DNA of 64,000 bases. It comes from Lagopus muta. Taxonomy: Eukaryota; Chordata; Aves; Galliformes; Phasianidae. The stretch is from assembly GCF_023343835.1 (NCBI RefSeq), contig NC_064437.1, forward strand, positions 56,370,972 to 56,434,971, given 5' to 3'. Under the pieces are notes generated by a model that saw nothing but the letters and a program-made list of their open reading frames with translations, ran no database searches and had not been told where the DNA came from. A program made the translations under genes and the position numbers. Each line of letters opens with the position of its first letter. Positions within the stretch are counted from its first letter, which is position 1. Shown here one piece after another: positions 49,501-61,984 of this stretch.

Positions 49501-50077
49501 ATCAGCAAACCCTCCTCCACAACACTGAAAATGTTTTGAATTATAAAATGAAGGGTGAGGTTTTCCAAGCGTGAATGGGGGAGCAGAATGACTTGTCCCT
49601 AACACAATGAGAAGGGACAGGATCTCTACTTCATCAGGCAGCCCTCCTTGGGATAGCATAGCTGGGACCCTTCAGACGGTCATGCATTGGGCAGCACAGG
49701 ACATCAGCTGTGGGTGCTGCTGTGCACGGTTAATGAAGAATCTGTTTCAGTGACACAGAACTCCCAAGCTGCTCAACTGTGGGCATCTGACTGCAGCTTC
49801 TTCAGATCCCACAAGTCATCCCTTCAGTTCACAGCTCTACCTGACAAGCAGCTGCAGGGCTGATAGGATTCCGTGAGGCATTGTCAGCACCGTTTTACTG
49901 CAGATTTGATTACACATGGAGCACTCACCTCGTGTAGGCTCCCCATGGCAGGAGGTGTTTGTCTCCTGGATGAGGGCTGGCGCAGCGCTGTACCATGCAG
50001 ACTGGTATAGCTGAGTAAGTGGTTTGGTGTAATCCAGATCAGGATTGCTGGGAAAGCTCTCTGCTTTGTACCAAGCT

Positions 50078-50275
50078 TCTAGATGACTTTCAGTCAGCCA
50101 TCAACCTATCCCACCATGCCACCCAAGCCATTTCCCTCAGTGCCAAATCTCTACTTTTCGTGCACACCCCTGGGGATGGTGACTCCCCCACCTCCCTGTG
50201 CAGCCTATGCCACCTGCCTCACTGCTCTTTCTGATGAGAAATTTTTCCTAATGTCCAACCTGATATTGCTAAACT
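50078..50275 (-). mobile_element. CR1 LINE 3' fragment, about 200 bp
   Basis: The plus strand shows a diverged AGATGACTTTCAGTCAGCC, CATGCCACCCAAGCCATTTCC, CTCAGTGCCAAATCTCTAC, GGGGATGGTGACTCCCCCACC, TCCCTGTGCAGCC, and GAGAAATTTTTCCTAATGTCC followed by AACCTGAT. In this order it is the reverse complement of a CR1 3' region and overlaps in type with the copy at 55215. The 3' octamer tail is lost. The element is non-coding here. Confidence 0.94.
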
Positions 50276-53200
50276 AAGGTTATGCAGGATAACAAGAATA
50301 GGTCACACAAAACAACAAGATAAAAATGATGGTAGCTGTAACACGTTTGATGGTGAAGGAGATTTTAAATAGTCCAGATATAAAGCGTATCCTTGGGGCG
50401 CTGGCAAGGATGCAAACTTCTCTCCCACACAACCTCAGTCACTCTTGGAAAGCCAAGTTCTGGAATTTTGAAAGGCAAAATATTACAGCAACAGCAACAA
50501 CAAACATGCGAATCAGATGTTAAATGACTGCTAATGATCTTATCAATGTGTTGTGTAAACAGGAGGAAGAGGACAGACAGAAACATTCAACATTCTTCAG
50601 GGTTTTGCAGGGAGGTTTCAGTTTTATAATGGCTTTGTGGTGTTCAGGGGAGGCGGGCACATGGACTCTTGCAGTACAAAAGAAGCCAACATAAGAATCA
50701 AGTAGCAAGATCCTGTGGGAAGTTAGGGTTTTTGTCTAGACAGCTAATTACAGCTTTTTGCAGAACCCAAATGCCTGAGAGCACCTACAGCAGATTGCAG
50801 CGTTGGTGGGCATCCTAGTGAGGTTCCCATGGGGTGGTCGTACACTCATGCTATTGCACTGTGTCCCTCCTGCAGGCCATGATGGGGTGAGTGGGGAAGT
50901 GGCAATCACGTGGATGTGGTGTTTTCTCACCGCACTGCAAGTCTCCTTGTAGACCCTTCCATCCAATTATTCAAGCCTGCTCCCTAGCATTAAGATTTTC
51001 AGGCCTTTTCCCCACTGACTCTTCTCTTTCACACTCTAAAAGCAATAAAGGTGTTGTTTTATTTTGATGAGGACACAATGAGGTTTGGAAAAAAACTTGG
51101 CATTTGTCAGCGCGACTTCATTTTACAACTGTTCCTGAGCTGTAGTCTTTCTACCTGGTTGATGGATTCTAATTAAATTGTTTAGCTGACAGTTATTGGT
51201 TTTATGTAGGGATATGCTGAGCCTATGGAAAATTTGAATGTTGACAAAGGTCAGCAGAGAATCACTGACTTGCTAGGCATGCCACATACAGCACTCAAGT
51301 ATACATATTAAGTAATGCGAGTTGTTTTGTAGAAATGAGGTTGCTTTTCTGTATTTGGCTGCTTGCTTTCTTCTGTTTTCAAGAGCAAAGCACATCTCAT
51401 TTGCTGCAGAAAACAAAAGCTTGTTGGGATCATTACAGCTAGTACTACATCCAGGCTGCTCTTCAACCATGTTTCCTTTCAAGATGAAGCTGGTTCCAGA
51501 GGGTACGCTGGCCCTGGGCCCTGATCTTCTTCCTGTGGTTGTAGCCTATGCTGTGACCTCAGCAATGAAATTACTGGAGGGTTTTTTGGATGTTTTAACT
51601 TGGCTTTGCAGAGCTTCCCATCCTAGCAAGTCAAAACAGAGCATCATTTGCTGGACTGGTGAGCTGAAGAGGGATTTGGAAGCCCCAAAGCCAACACAAA
51701 GGAGACAATAGGAATCTTACTCTAGAGCTGGGGATGCAGATGGGCACAAGCAGGGATGGAAGAAGGAAGAGCTTTTCCTGCTATCAGTTGCAGCAGACTG
51801 TAGGGTTGGCTCCTAATGGTACTTCATTTCTGCATGCTGTTGGGGCTGAAAATAGCCCTGCTACAAAAAACAGTTTGTGGTTTGGTGTTGGGTGGATTTC
51901 GTGTGTGCAGCTCCCAAGCCCGGCCCCACCACCACTTGCAGGAAAAGTGATCTGGGGATGGGGCAAGCAGCAGGGGAGGGAGCCAGCAAGGGATGTGCTG
52001 AGCTGCTGGGGGATTCTTCAAGCCCAGTATGAATAAGGTGTGATGCATTGTACAGCCTGATTCTTGCTTTCTTTTCCTGCTACATCAGTATGTTGCCTGC
52101 CTTGCCCTGCTCTTACCAGTAGAGAAGTGGTAGCCCATTGGTCTTCCTGCTAACGTGAGAGCAAGTTTAGCTTTCATTTCTCTGCTGGTTGCTGTGATGA
52201 GAAGCCCCCAAAATCTTTCAGTTGCAGCCGTCATGTAAATCCAGGCCTTGATGCAACTGAAGATATTTGGCCCTCCTTGTAATGCAGCTTTATTTTGGTC
52301 CTGAGTGGCTCAAGGTACCAAACCCTCACTGCAGTTTAAGGACTCAGGATCTCACACCATTTTTAGTGGTATATGGATGCTTTGAACAAAGCGTTGGAGA
52401 ATTTTTGGTGTTCTTAAAGACAATCTGAGGTCAGAAACAGCTTTCTCAGGAAATCTGTGGCCAGAGCAGGAGAGGATCCAGGTGTCCTGAGCTCTTAATA
52501 TTTAACCTTTCCTCCCCTTCCCCCAGGCTGCCTGAGAGCATGTTTGGAAGGATGCCTGCTTGCTCAGATATGGTGCAGACCTTCCTTCTTCTCTTCTCAC
52601 AGCTGCAAGCTTCTAGGAGGTCCTTATATGCTCAGCCAGAACACGTCACTGTAAGTACGTAGACAGAACGTCAGGACCAGGACTGAGTGTGTGGCACTGA
52701 GAAGAGAAATCTCATCTGTGCTGCGGAGCAGGAGCTCGGTTTTGGTTGTGATTCTCCGTACCAGCTGGTCTGAGTAATTACATAACGTATCAAGCCAAGA
52801 CATCCTGCTTTATGAAACAAGTAAATTCATTTACAACCATCTTTTAAAGCAAAGAAGATATACACTGCATGTCCTCCTTTAACTGCACTACTTTTAAGAG
52901 TGCAATCAACAAGCTATTAATTAGCTGGCTAGAATAACAGTCTCAGAGGAGACTGTGCCTGTTTTTCTTCTGCCCAGGACCTGCTCTGGTATCAGGAGGT
53001 GATGGGGTAGATGCCTGCTGTGGCACATGACCTTTCTCAAGGTGTGAACAGAGCTTGCATGGTTGCCTCACACTCATCACAGGATCTGCAGGGTGAGCGC
53101 CTGGGAACACATTGCTTTCCTGATTGCATCTCTGCTGTTTCTCCCCATGCATATTGGGAAATGTATATGGGACAGGCTCCATACAGGAGAACAGCAGGGC

Positions 53201-55214
53201 ATTGCTGTAGGTACTAACACTAGCAACAGGGAAAGCTGGCACTGTATCACTGCTCTCTTCTTGGATCCAAGAGAAGGTCTCAGTGTAAGGTACCAAGAAA
53301 TAAGGCCAACCACAGCTACTGTCAGCTCTGCTTCCCCACAAGCAGACACGGTATGTTATGAAGACAAAACCCCAGGGAAGCAAGAACTCCACCAGAGGGG
53401 GAACAGGTGGAGGAAACGTGAAATACATCCCAGCAAATCCATTATGGACAGTATTAGCACTTCATCTGCAACGCATGACATCGTATCACTGTTCCAGCTG
53501 CTGAATCTTTGAAGTGCCTTGTGAAACTTGTTCAGAACTCTGGAGGAGGATTTAGCTGCTGAAGCTCCCCGACCTGTTTCAGCAGGGGGGCTGTGGGCAG
53601 TTGGCAATTACTGCCAGGAGGAGGCTGAGGAGCTAATGCTGGTGCTAGCAGGAAGGAGGCAGGCTGGCATCGTGGGTTAGGACTCTGAGGAAGTATTTGT
53701 AAAGAATAGCCTGTTTGTCTTTTTCCTGTAAAATACAAAGCAAGGATGCAAATCAGCATGCACACACACCTGTGGGTGACTGACTTGCTGGGCTGTTACT
53801 GCCTTATCCCTTGCACCTGCTTGCATAGCTGTGACACCCAGATTTGACTCTTGGGGATTTCATGTGCTGTGAAGACACATCTTCTGTTGGGTGGTATCCT
53901 TGAAAATCCCCATGCTAAACAGAGCAAGTGCAAAGATAATAAGCGGGTGGGGGCGGAAATGAAGAGGTCAGTAAGAAGGGAAGGGAAAAGCTTTTGGACG
54001 CCATTCAGGATAAGATGGGTGGATAGGGATGGAATGGGAGTATTTCAGAGGAACAAGCCGGGTCTAATACAAGTAGAAGCCTGCCTCTTCTGGGTTTAGT
54101 TGGGCCAGGTGGGGATCTAGCCCTACAGCGCAGCGGACAGAGCAGCTAAGTCAATCTCAGCTTCCACAAGCATATTGTGCCTCTACATAGCAATATCTGA
54201 AAGAAAACATTCCAGAAAATTTCTACCATCTAAATAAAAGCTTCTCTGGCCTACTTTAATTTGTATAGTGGGTGTTTTTTATTTATCATGTGACTTGATG
54301 CTGCAGCACTCACTCCACGTGGTTATCGCCAGAGCAATGGCAGCAGCGCATGCCACATTTTCTGCCTTTAGAAATACAAAGCCTTGTCTCACAGAAGCTC
54401 AGACATGCCCTGGCTGATGGGAACCGCATCCTTTTGTGTGATGATTTAAAAATAATACATGCAATGCAGAGCAACAAGACGTGCTTTCCCCTGTTCCTGT
54501 GTCTTCCTGAGGGCACAGCCGGATGTTTTTAGGCCATGCTAGGGATGGCCCAGGGAGAGGAGCCACATGAGAGTGAGCAGGGATGGGTTTGATCACAGGA
54601 CATGGATGGAGAAATGGCTAACAGACAGCAGATCTCACTGCAGATAGCAGTATCAAATTATTACTCTGTATACAATAGAGATAGAGGTCTGCTGCAGATT
54701 TCTGTGTCATTGCGCCAGTGCTGAGTGATTGTATTGCCATACACTAAAAAAAGATGGCAAGAGGCTATGCTGGTTTGGAACCTGACTCAATGTTTTTAGA
54801 GCCTGACTGAAAACAGAAGAAAAAAAGGATGGTTGCCTGCATCTGGATCACATTGCTTGGGTTACAGCAAACAGGGCTCTTTTGTACTGGAGGATGCTTG
54901 GGGATGTCTGAGATTCCAGACATTGGTGACTTGTCATTGACAAGTGTCTGTATCAGAGACTTCATCTATGGTCGTCATAGACAAACATTCTCAATATTCA
55001 GGGAGTTATGCGGTTACACAGAATTTGCTGCTTAACAAAAACTGCTTTGAGAAATGTTGTGCTGTAGCATGTTCCTTCTTGTTTTGTGGGCCTGGTGCAA
55101 GACATGACCAGCCATGGCCCCTCCTTGGGATTGTCTTCCACAATTTGCCAGATTTGAGAGAACAGAAGGATGAAGATGCATTTCTCCTGGCTCAGCTACA
55201 CAAATTCTTCTGTA
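50276..55214. other. Unique non-coding sequence, no gene seen
   Basis: Frames of 129 codons (51322-51711, plus) and of 161 and 149 codons on opposite strands at 52943-53512 are the largest. They show no domain that I recognise. A G-rich stretch at about 51955-51981 falls just outside the strict G-quadruplex pattern because one loop is nine bases. No repeat element was recognised. Confidence 0.65.
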
Positions 55215-55434
55215 TATTCAAGTTGGATATTAGGAATGATTTCTTCTCAGAAGAAGTGGTGAGGCACTGGTGCAGACTGCCCAGGGACTTGGTGGAGTCA
55301 CCATCTCTGGATGCGTTTAAGAACTGTGGAGATGTGGGACATGGTTTAGTGGGCATGGTGAGGATGGGATAGTGGTTGGACTTGGTGATCTTAGTAGTCT
55401 TTTTCAACCTTAATGATTCCATGATTCTGTGATA
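55215..55434 (+). mobile_element. CR1 LINE 3' fragment, about 220 bp
   Basis: The order of blocks matches the CR1 3' end: AAGTTGGATATTAGGAATGA, AGTGGTGAGGCACTGG, CTGCCCAGGGACTTGGTGG, AGTCACCATCTCTGGATG, then GGACATGGTTTAGTGGGC, GTTGGACTTGGTGATCTTAG, and TTTTCAACCTTAATGATTCC with a TGATTCTGTGA tail. It is a complete 3' terminus of a 5'-truncated insertion. It belongs to the same subfamily type as the fragments at 26080, 36162 and 50078, on the opposite strand. Confidence 0.96.
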
Positions 55435-58080
55435 TTTAACTGTTTCTCTTGTAAGAGGGCTACAGGAGGCTCATCGGAACCATGCTGGCTTGTAACAAGC
55501 AAAGGAGCCACTGTCATCTTGGACCTGGGTGACTCCTGGAGCCATCTCTCCCCATGAAGCTGAGCTATGTCATATGGCTCTTGACTTTGTGATGGCTGCT
55601 TGTTGGTTTGTAGCAGAACTGGCAAAGGTGGATACTGCTCAAAGCAGCTTCTATACAAAGAGACAAGTCAGTCAGGTCCAGGATGGATCTCCAAGACCTG
55701 TCACACCAGAGAGTTGAGTGACAGAGGTCTGTCACATCTTGCGGGGCACAGGAATGGCAATGAAGGAGAATCAGGTGAAACTATCAGATAGCAGTTTTTA
55801 GAGCCAACAACAGAAGATGCTATTTTTCACAGAACTTGTCCTGCACACAGTGCCAAATGAAAAATCCAAGAGCTCTTAAATAAAGAGATACCATCTTTGG
55901 TTCAGGAAATATCTGGTATTTCTGGGGAAGTGTGACTACAGGCTTTCCTGGGGTTTATATCTTTCTTAAGCATCTGCTACTGGCTGCTGACAGAGACAGG
56001 ATGCCCAGCTATGGCCCTCGGTTTGTTTTTAAGAGAGACCACACAGATTGGCTGCCACTGTCCCTGACAGGTACAACACCCTGCTTCAAAAATCACCATC
56101 TTCCCAAAGCTCATTTGCAGTTCCCTGATTGTATGGAAGCTTTCAATGCATAATTCTGCTCAGTGGTGGTGAGGAAGACCTGTCCATCCCAGAAACCTTC
56201 ATGTTGTTGGAGTGGGATGGTTGTTTCTTGGGAAAGGCTTGCAGAGCCACAGGGTGCTCTGTTTCTGTGCAATGTGGTTCTGAACCATCTAGCCTGGCTC
56301 ATAATGTGTGACGGAAGCAGTATACTGCTGTGTTGCTTTATATGTTAACACAGTTCTGGTGCCTTTAGGTAACTGCCTGTTTTGCTAAGCACTGCACAAA
56401 GGTTTCCAGGACGGTGCTTGGAAATTTGTTAGAGTCCAGTAAAACCTGTAGGTTGCTCAAAATGGCAACTTGGTGATTGCATCATCCATGCTCGATATTA
56501 CCAACACAGATTTCAAAATGAGACTGGTGAAGGAATTCAGAGAACTTCAAATTGGTCATCTTAGTTGCCCTCAAACCTTTTTGGCATTACACTTGCATTG
56601 TGTACAGGGATGGGAGCAGGTGCAAGAGAAAGCAGTGTGCTGGGTTTTGTTGGTTCTGTACATCAAACACGTCCAAGACGAGCAGCATGTATCTCAGCTG
56701 CTGGTGTCCATGTCTGGCTCTACAGAAATGCTGCTGGATCAAGCTCCAGCCTGTAATCACCCTTCAGAGCCTGCTCAAAAAATAACCAGGTGCTTTGGGA
56801 ATGTCTGAAGTAAAGCCTCATGCTGGATGGGAAATATTATTTCTTTTCTGTCCCATGATATGTGTATCAGAGGTGAGTCAGCCTTGCAGGAGCCACAAAA
56901 GTGTAAGCAGTAGTTTTTTCATTACAAACACTTTCCCCCGGGGAGCAAAATTAAGGCCCTTGTTTGAAAGAACTGAGACCCTTCCTGATGATATTTTGTT
57001 TTGAATTGTGTTCCAGTCTCTCAAAGCTGCTGCTCAGGACTCTTTACTCCTTAATGTTTCTATTTTTTTTTCCTTTTCCTGGAGTAGCAATAGAACAATG
57101 ACTCATTTCATAGGTAATCTAGAAATAACTTCCCTTTTACAAGAAGACAAATTGCAAGCAAGGAAGACACAATCTCTTGGGAAGCTGTGTGCCCTTTGGT
57201 ATAAATCCAAACTCTCCTCAGGCCATCACAGAGTTGGATTTGGAGGGGGCAGTTCAGTGCATACAGACACAAACTCAGCACCATTAATACATCCCAACAA
57301 CTCCATCGTTTCCTCTGGGCTTCTGCCACTGTTCTTCACAGGCTCTAAAGACTCAGTCTACACCCTGGTGTGCCTCACCAACCCCTTGTGTTTGGGGACT
57401 CCTTAAACACTGGCTTAGAGGTGAGGGGAGCTGCTCTGCAGCCAACAGCAGCTCCCATTGCTGCCTGAAGAGCAGCAGAACTGACAGACCACCACTGGTT
57501 TTAGACCAGCCCCTAGACAAGGTCCTGCACGTGTCAGTCTACCACTCACAAAGCTGCAGTGATGTCAGTATAGTGTGCATGAGGGGTATTAAGACAGGTG
57601 ACATGATAACCCATGAACCAAGGTCAGATTCTGCTGTGTGTGACATCTGCTAGCAGCTTTAACTGGCAGTGAAGCTTCAGGCCAAGTTGTTTATATCCAA
57701 TAGTCTGAAAATGTAAAATTTACTTTATTTACAGTGATTAGTTTTTTCTCACTTTTTTTTTCTTTTTAACTTAATTTGACAAGGGGGAACTTCACTCTCC
57801 AGAGGCAATGGAGAACCTGCTTTAAGTATCAAGGAGCCTACAAACATGAACACCTAAGAGCCAAAACACGAACCGATGCTCTTTTTCCAGTACAGCTGGC
57901 CATCAAGATGCCCATCATCTGCTCACTGACTCTCAGCATCCCAGACACCTCAGAGCTGTTTGTGAGCATCCACAGATGTCCGTTTAGTTGGTGGCTGAAT
58001 GACTGAATGCACAGCACCACAAGGGCTGACACTGCCCTGCTCTTGGCACGGACCAGCACAGCTGTGCCCAGCTCCAGTGA

Positions 58081-58380
58081 GTCACCTCGGTGAGCGCTGT
58101 GCTCCCGCTGCTCGCAGGGACCACGGGACTCAAAGGCCACCAGCCCGGTTTCGGTGCCCTGGTTTTCTTTGCTCGCCCGGCGGTTCCTCCCCGCGCCCCA
58201 CCCCGCAGCGGCGTTAATGATGGGGTAGGGATTGCTCCGGGCTGGCAGGAGGTGTGGGTCACTGTGCCGGGGCAGTGAGCTGCGGTCAGTGGGACGCCGT
58301 GACACACTGCCCCGAGCTGCAGCCATCGGGGCTGGGCTGTGCAGCTGGGAGTCCAGGGATGGCCGGGGCAAGGTGCCCTC
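58081..58380. promoter_or_regulatory. CpG-island-like segment
   Basis: I count about 23 CpGs by eye in 300 bp of clearly GC-rich sequence. The window around it is CpG-poor. The density is highest at 58141-58220, where CCCGGCGG and CCGCGCC occur. This would meet the usual length, GC and observed/expected thresholds by rough estimate. In birds such islands commonly mark promoters. An open minus-strand frame of 177 codons (57838-58371) crosses it, but GC-rich DNA is stop-poor, so the frame is weak evidence. Confidence 0.5.
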
Positions 58381-60537
58381 AGAGAGCTAGGCAGCAGGTG
58401 ATGGGAGCAGTTTCCCAGTGATAAGATTGCTTTCTTCTCCCAAACTCTGGGCCTGGCTCTCTGCAGCTGGGTGCAGCGCTGCCCAGCTCTGTGTCCAGCC
58501 CCAGTCCTTCCCCAGCCCGAGGATCACTGCCAAAGCCCAGCACAGGGCAACCACTGAGCTCCTCTTTTCCTTTTGAAAGCTTATATAAAAATGATGATAA
58601 GCTAAATCTAGATCTATGCAGCAATTATGTGGGATGCCAGACCTTGCACCTGTAGCATAATACATAACAGAGCCAGCTAACTGCCTTGTCTAATGATTGC
58701 TCTGAACAGCATACAAATCACATTATGGGGGGTGAGCTGAGAGCCATTTTTCAGCTGAAGCTGATGAGCTTGCAAAGACTTTCTTTGCCCCATTCTCCCA
58801 GACTGCAGGTTTGTCCTCTTCTCCTTGGAATCCTTCCTGTTATTTTTCTACCTTCCTGTCACAGGATGCGACGTTCATTACAATAATAGATCAAACTTTG
58901 AGTGGAAAAACTCTGCTTTACAGTTGTCTTTAGGATTTCCCAGTTTCATTTCCTGCCACCCATAATGAGCAGGTGGAGTGTTTTCACAGGATGCTTGGGT
59001 GGGCAAGAGATGCCTATAAACGTTATCCCACCGTAACCTCTCAGCTGTCGCCTTGAGGTGGGATAGGCCATCTCCTGAGGTACCTTGGGTCAGGAGCTTG
59101 GATAACTGGAGAAGACCAGCTCCTGAATACCAATCAGGCAGTGGCAGAAGATGACTCCCATTTTCATGATGGAGAGGACAACTCCTGCTCTCTCTGGGAA
59201 CTTAAAATGTCCATCTTGATTTCTTAACCTGGAATGTGCTTTGGAAACCCTGTCTGGAGAGTCTGCTTTGTCTCTCTGCACCTGAATACTTTTGAAGCGT
59301 GGTCAGAGATGTTTCCAACGTGTGCTCTGGCTTCTCTGGTGAGAGACACAGGAGGAAGTTTTGAGGTGGAAGAGCAACATCGGTGTCAATTTGTTTGGAA
59401 GGATTTTTGTGGACTGGACTTCTGTGGCTTTGCTTGCTTCCTGTTACTCTTATGTTATCAGCATGAAAATATTAAATTATGTGACCAATGTAGCCAGTAA
59501 GACTGGCCACAGCTATTATATAACGTCTGGTTGCTGTAAACATCTCCATGATCGTTTCTTTGATTGCAGTGCAAACATATCCTGTGCACAATATGTGGGT
59601 TACCAGGTAGATTTATGTCATGACTCAGGATGAGCCACTATCATAAGCAAATGTTAATGAAGGGTGGGATTTTCATTAGTTTCTCTGTATTGACCTATTT
59701 CACTTCCTATCCAAGGCAGCAGCTAAAGAGTGCTGGCCTAAATGGATCAGCATTCTGCAGCCCAGAATCGTGATCCAGGGCTGGAGGGAGCCCTGTTCTC
59801 CCTAGGGTGGCTGTTCTCATCTGACATTATGACAAATAGTCCTAGGCTCCTTCTGTATTAAAAATAAAAGCCTTGAACTTGCATATTTCCTTATGGAAAA
59901 AAATAGCTATCTTGGGATCCTGCTTATACAACTGGAACAACTTTTGTTCTCCACCCCACCTAAAGACAAGCAAAAGGCTTTTATGTTCTCTAGGTTATTA
60001 ATGAGCGGGGCTTCCTCTGCTGAGAGGATGTTTGGAGCACTGCTCAGGTTCCTCAGATTGGGACAAGTGATCTTATATCACCTTCCCAAGCTAATTGCCA
60101 GCCATTAAAAGACATGTTTTTAGTAACATCTTTTGCCAAATTATCCTCTGCCTTTGCCTGCTTCATCATAGCACTTTTTTGCAGGTAAACAGCTCTCTGC
60201 TCTCCAAGGAGTAGAATTAAGTGGCTTTATGACATTTTAAAAAGGGAGAGGCATTAATTTGTGCTCCCTGTTCTACCTTCCGTTTAAAAAAGGAAAATAA
60301 CTGGGCAGTTTGTAGAGACTGGTGCCCAGAAGGAGATAGTGTGAGATGATCTAACCGATAAATCAAAGGAAAGTTGGATAAAGGAGTGACTTGCTCAGAA
60401 AAAGATAAAAATTATCCCCAGCTGAAGGCAGATTCGGTAACAAAGCACTGGTCTGACAGCCAGTCCACCCTTTCCACAAACATTATGCAGCAGGTAACAG
60501 AGCTATGCTCATGAATCATTGCCTTGTTTATTAAAAG

Positions 60538-60561
60538 AACAAACAAACAAACAAAAAACAA
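60538..60561. repeat. (AAAC)n repeat
   Basis: Four or so AAAC units are followed by an AAAAAACAAA run. It is a simple repeat with no attached element recognised. Confidence 0.85.
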
Positions 60562-61969
60562 ATATCTGACAGCAGTGATGGAGTGTCTGAGCAGGTGTTC
60601 AGCTTGCCTGCTGCATCCTGGGAAAGCCCTGCACAGCAGGGAGAAGGGAAGAGCACCCACAGCCTGCAGTGCCACGGCAGCTCTGGCAGGTGGGTTTTTT
60701 AGTGTCCGAGGAGTTTCTGTGCAACTGAGAAGCAGAAGTGGTTTGGATTTTCCTATGTTGAAGCCTTCCTGTCTCTATTCTCACTTCATGTGTAATTAAG
60801 GGATTTTTTTAAAGAAAGTACACCAGAGAAACCCAAACAACTGAGCCCTGCTGTGCATAACACTGGGTCTACCCCAAGTGATGCTGTGGATGAAGAAACA
60901 TTTTTCCATCTGCCTTTTCTCTGCTCACATAGTAGTCTTTGGCCTTCTGCTTTGCACGTGGGTTAAGGGGAGCTCAAAGTGCCCCACGTAGCTTCCAACT
61001 GGGGGGAAGTGTGGCTGCGTGCCAGCTGTGGGCTGCTTGGATGGGGTCACAGGGCTGCACTGCAAGGGCTGAGCTGGCTGAGCTTGTTCTGCGAGAGGCG
61101 GATGCTCACCGGGGTTTGCTGGAGGGTGAGGTAGAGCTCTGTATTGTGAATGCACTGGGAATCCCAGCCTGCACCACCCAGCTTGTGGAGGATGCTGGAT
61201 CCATCCTACACAGGCGTTAAAAACTGCCACTAGCTTTATCACCACAAACTCTTCAAGCTGTGATGCAAAGTCATCTTGGCGATAGCCCAGAATATTCTTC
61301 ACATTCATGTATAACTACTCCACCATCCCTTTGGATTCTCCACTGCTGTGTACAAGATTTCTGCAGAGCATCCTATGTTGTAAAAGCCTTAAGACGGAAA
61401 TGGTCTTTCGGATCAGTGTTTATGCAGCACCTGGCTTCCTGCCAGTCTGGCCAAAGACTGGAGTCCCTTCATATTTCCACATCAGAGAAAGGTTAATCAT
61501 AACAACCCTCGGCCTCTTGCATGTCTAGGTGATGAATCCTTCCCACGCCTCTGTAGGACCAGTGCATGTAGGAGATCAGTCTTGGGGTGTGATGCCACAG
61601 TGCCCCAGTACTGAAAGCTCACAGGCTGAGAACTCTGAGAAACACTGCCCCTTTGCATAGGTAGGGAAACTGATATACAGGGAGGGGAGAAGAACATGTG
61701 CATATAACCAGCTGGAGAGAACTGCACTGGTCAGGCCTCTGTGCTCCAACCAGGTGTGTGGCTGCCCTGCATCTCCCCAGCATGGTGTCATAATGATAGC
61801 CATGCCATGCCATCACAACCCCAGCAAGCAGCCAGTGGCTTCATCCCAGCACACTGCTCTTGTGTAAAGGAAGCAGCAGCACAGTCAGGAAGCAGCAGAA
61901 GAGCCTGCTTAGTCTGCTGAGACAGAGGTCCACCAAACAGGGCCTGGCCCCAGGTGGGAACCTAGTGAC

Positions 61970-61984
61970 GAGCGCTTAGCGCTC
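61970..61984. repeat. 15-base palindrome GAGCGCT-T-AGCGCTC
   Basis: Seven-base arms pair perfectly around a single T. The arms contain two CpGs, which is unusual for the local CpG-poor context. No protein-binding family is confidently assigned. Confidence 0.8.

Larger units (their letters stand above)
43067..50077. other. Unique non-coding sequence, no gene seen
   Basis: Apart from a CR1 scrap at 43529, this stretch shows no recognised element. It holds the longest frame of the window, 234 codons on the minus strand (43942-44646). That frame is cysteine- and proline-scattered, has no recognisable domain and is overlapped by frames of 133 and 76 codons on the other strand. A short purine-rich run lies at 47534-47554. 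Confidence 0.65.

Noticed and set aside
52943-53512. Overlapping frames of 161 and 149 codons on opposite strands
   Set aside because: At most one of two opposed frames could be real. Neither resembles a known protein.
57838-58371. 177-codon minus-strand frame over the CpG-rich segment
   Set aside because: GC-rich DNA has few stop codons, and the translation has no domain or conserved pattern that I recognise.
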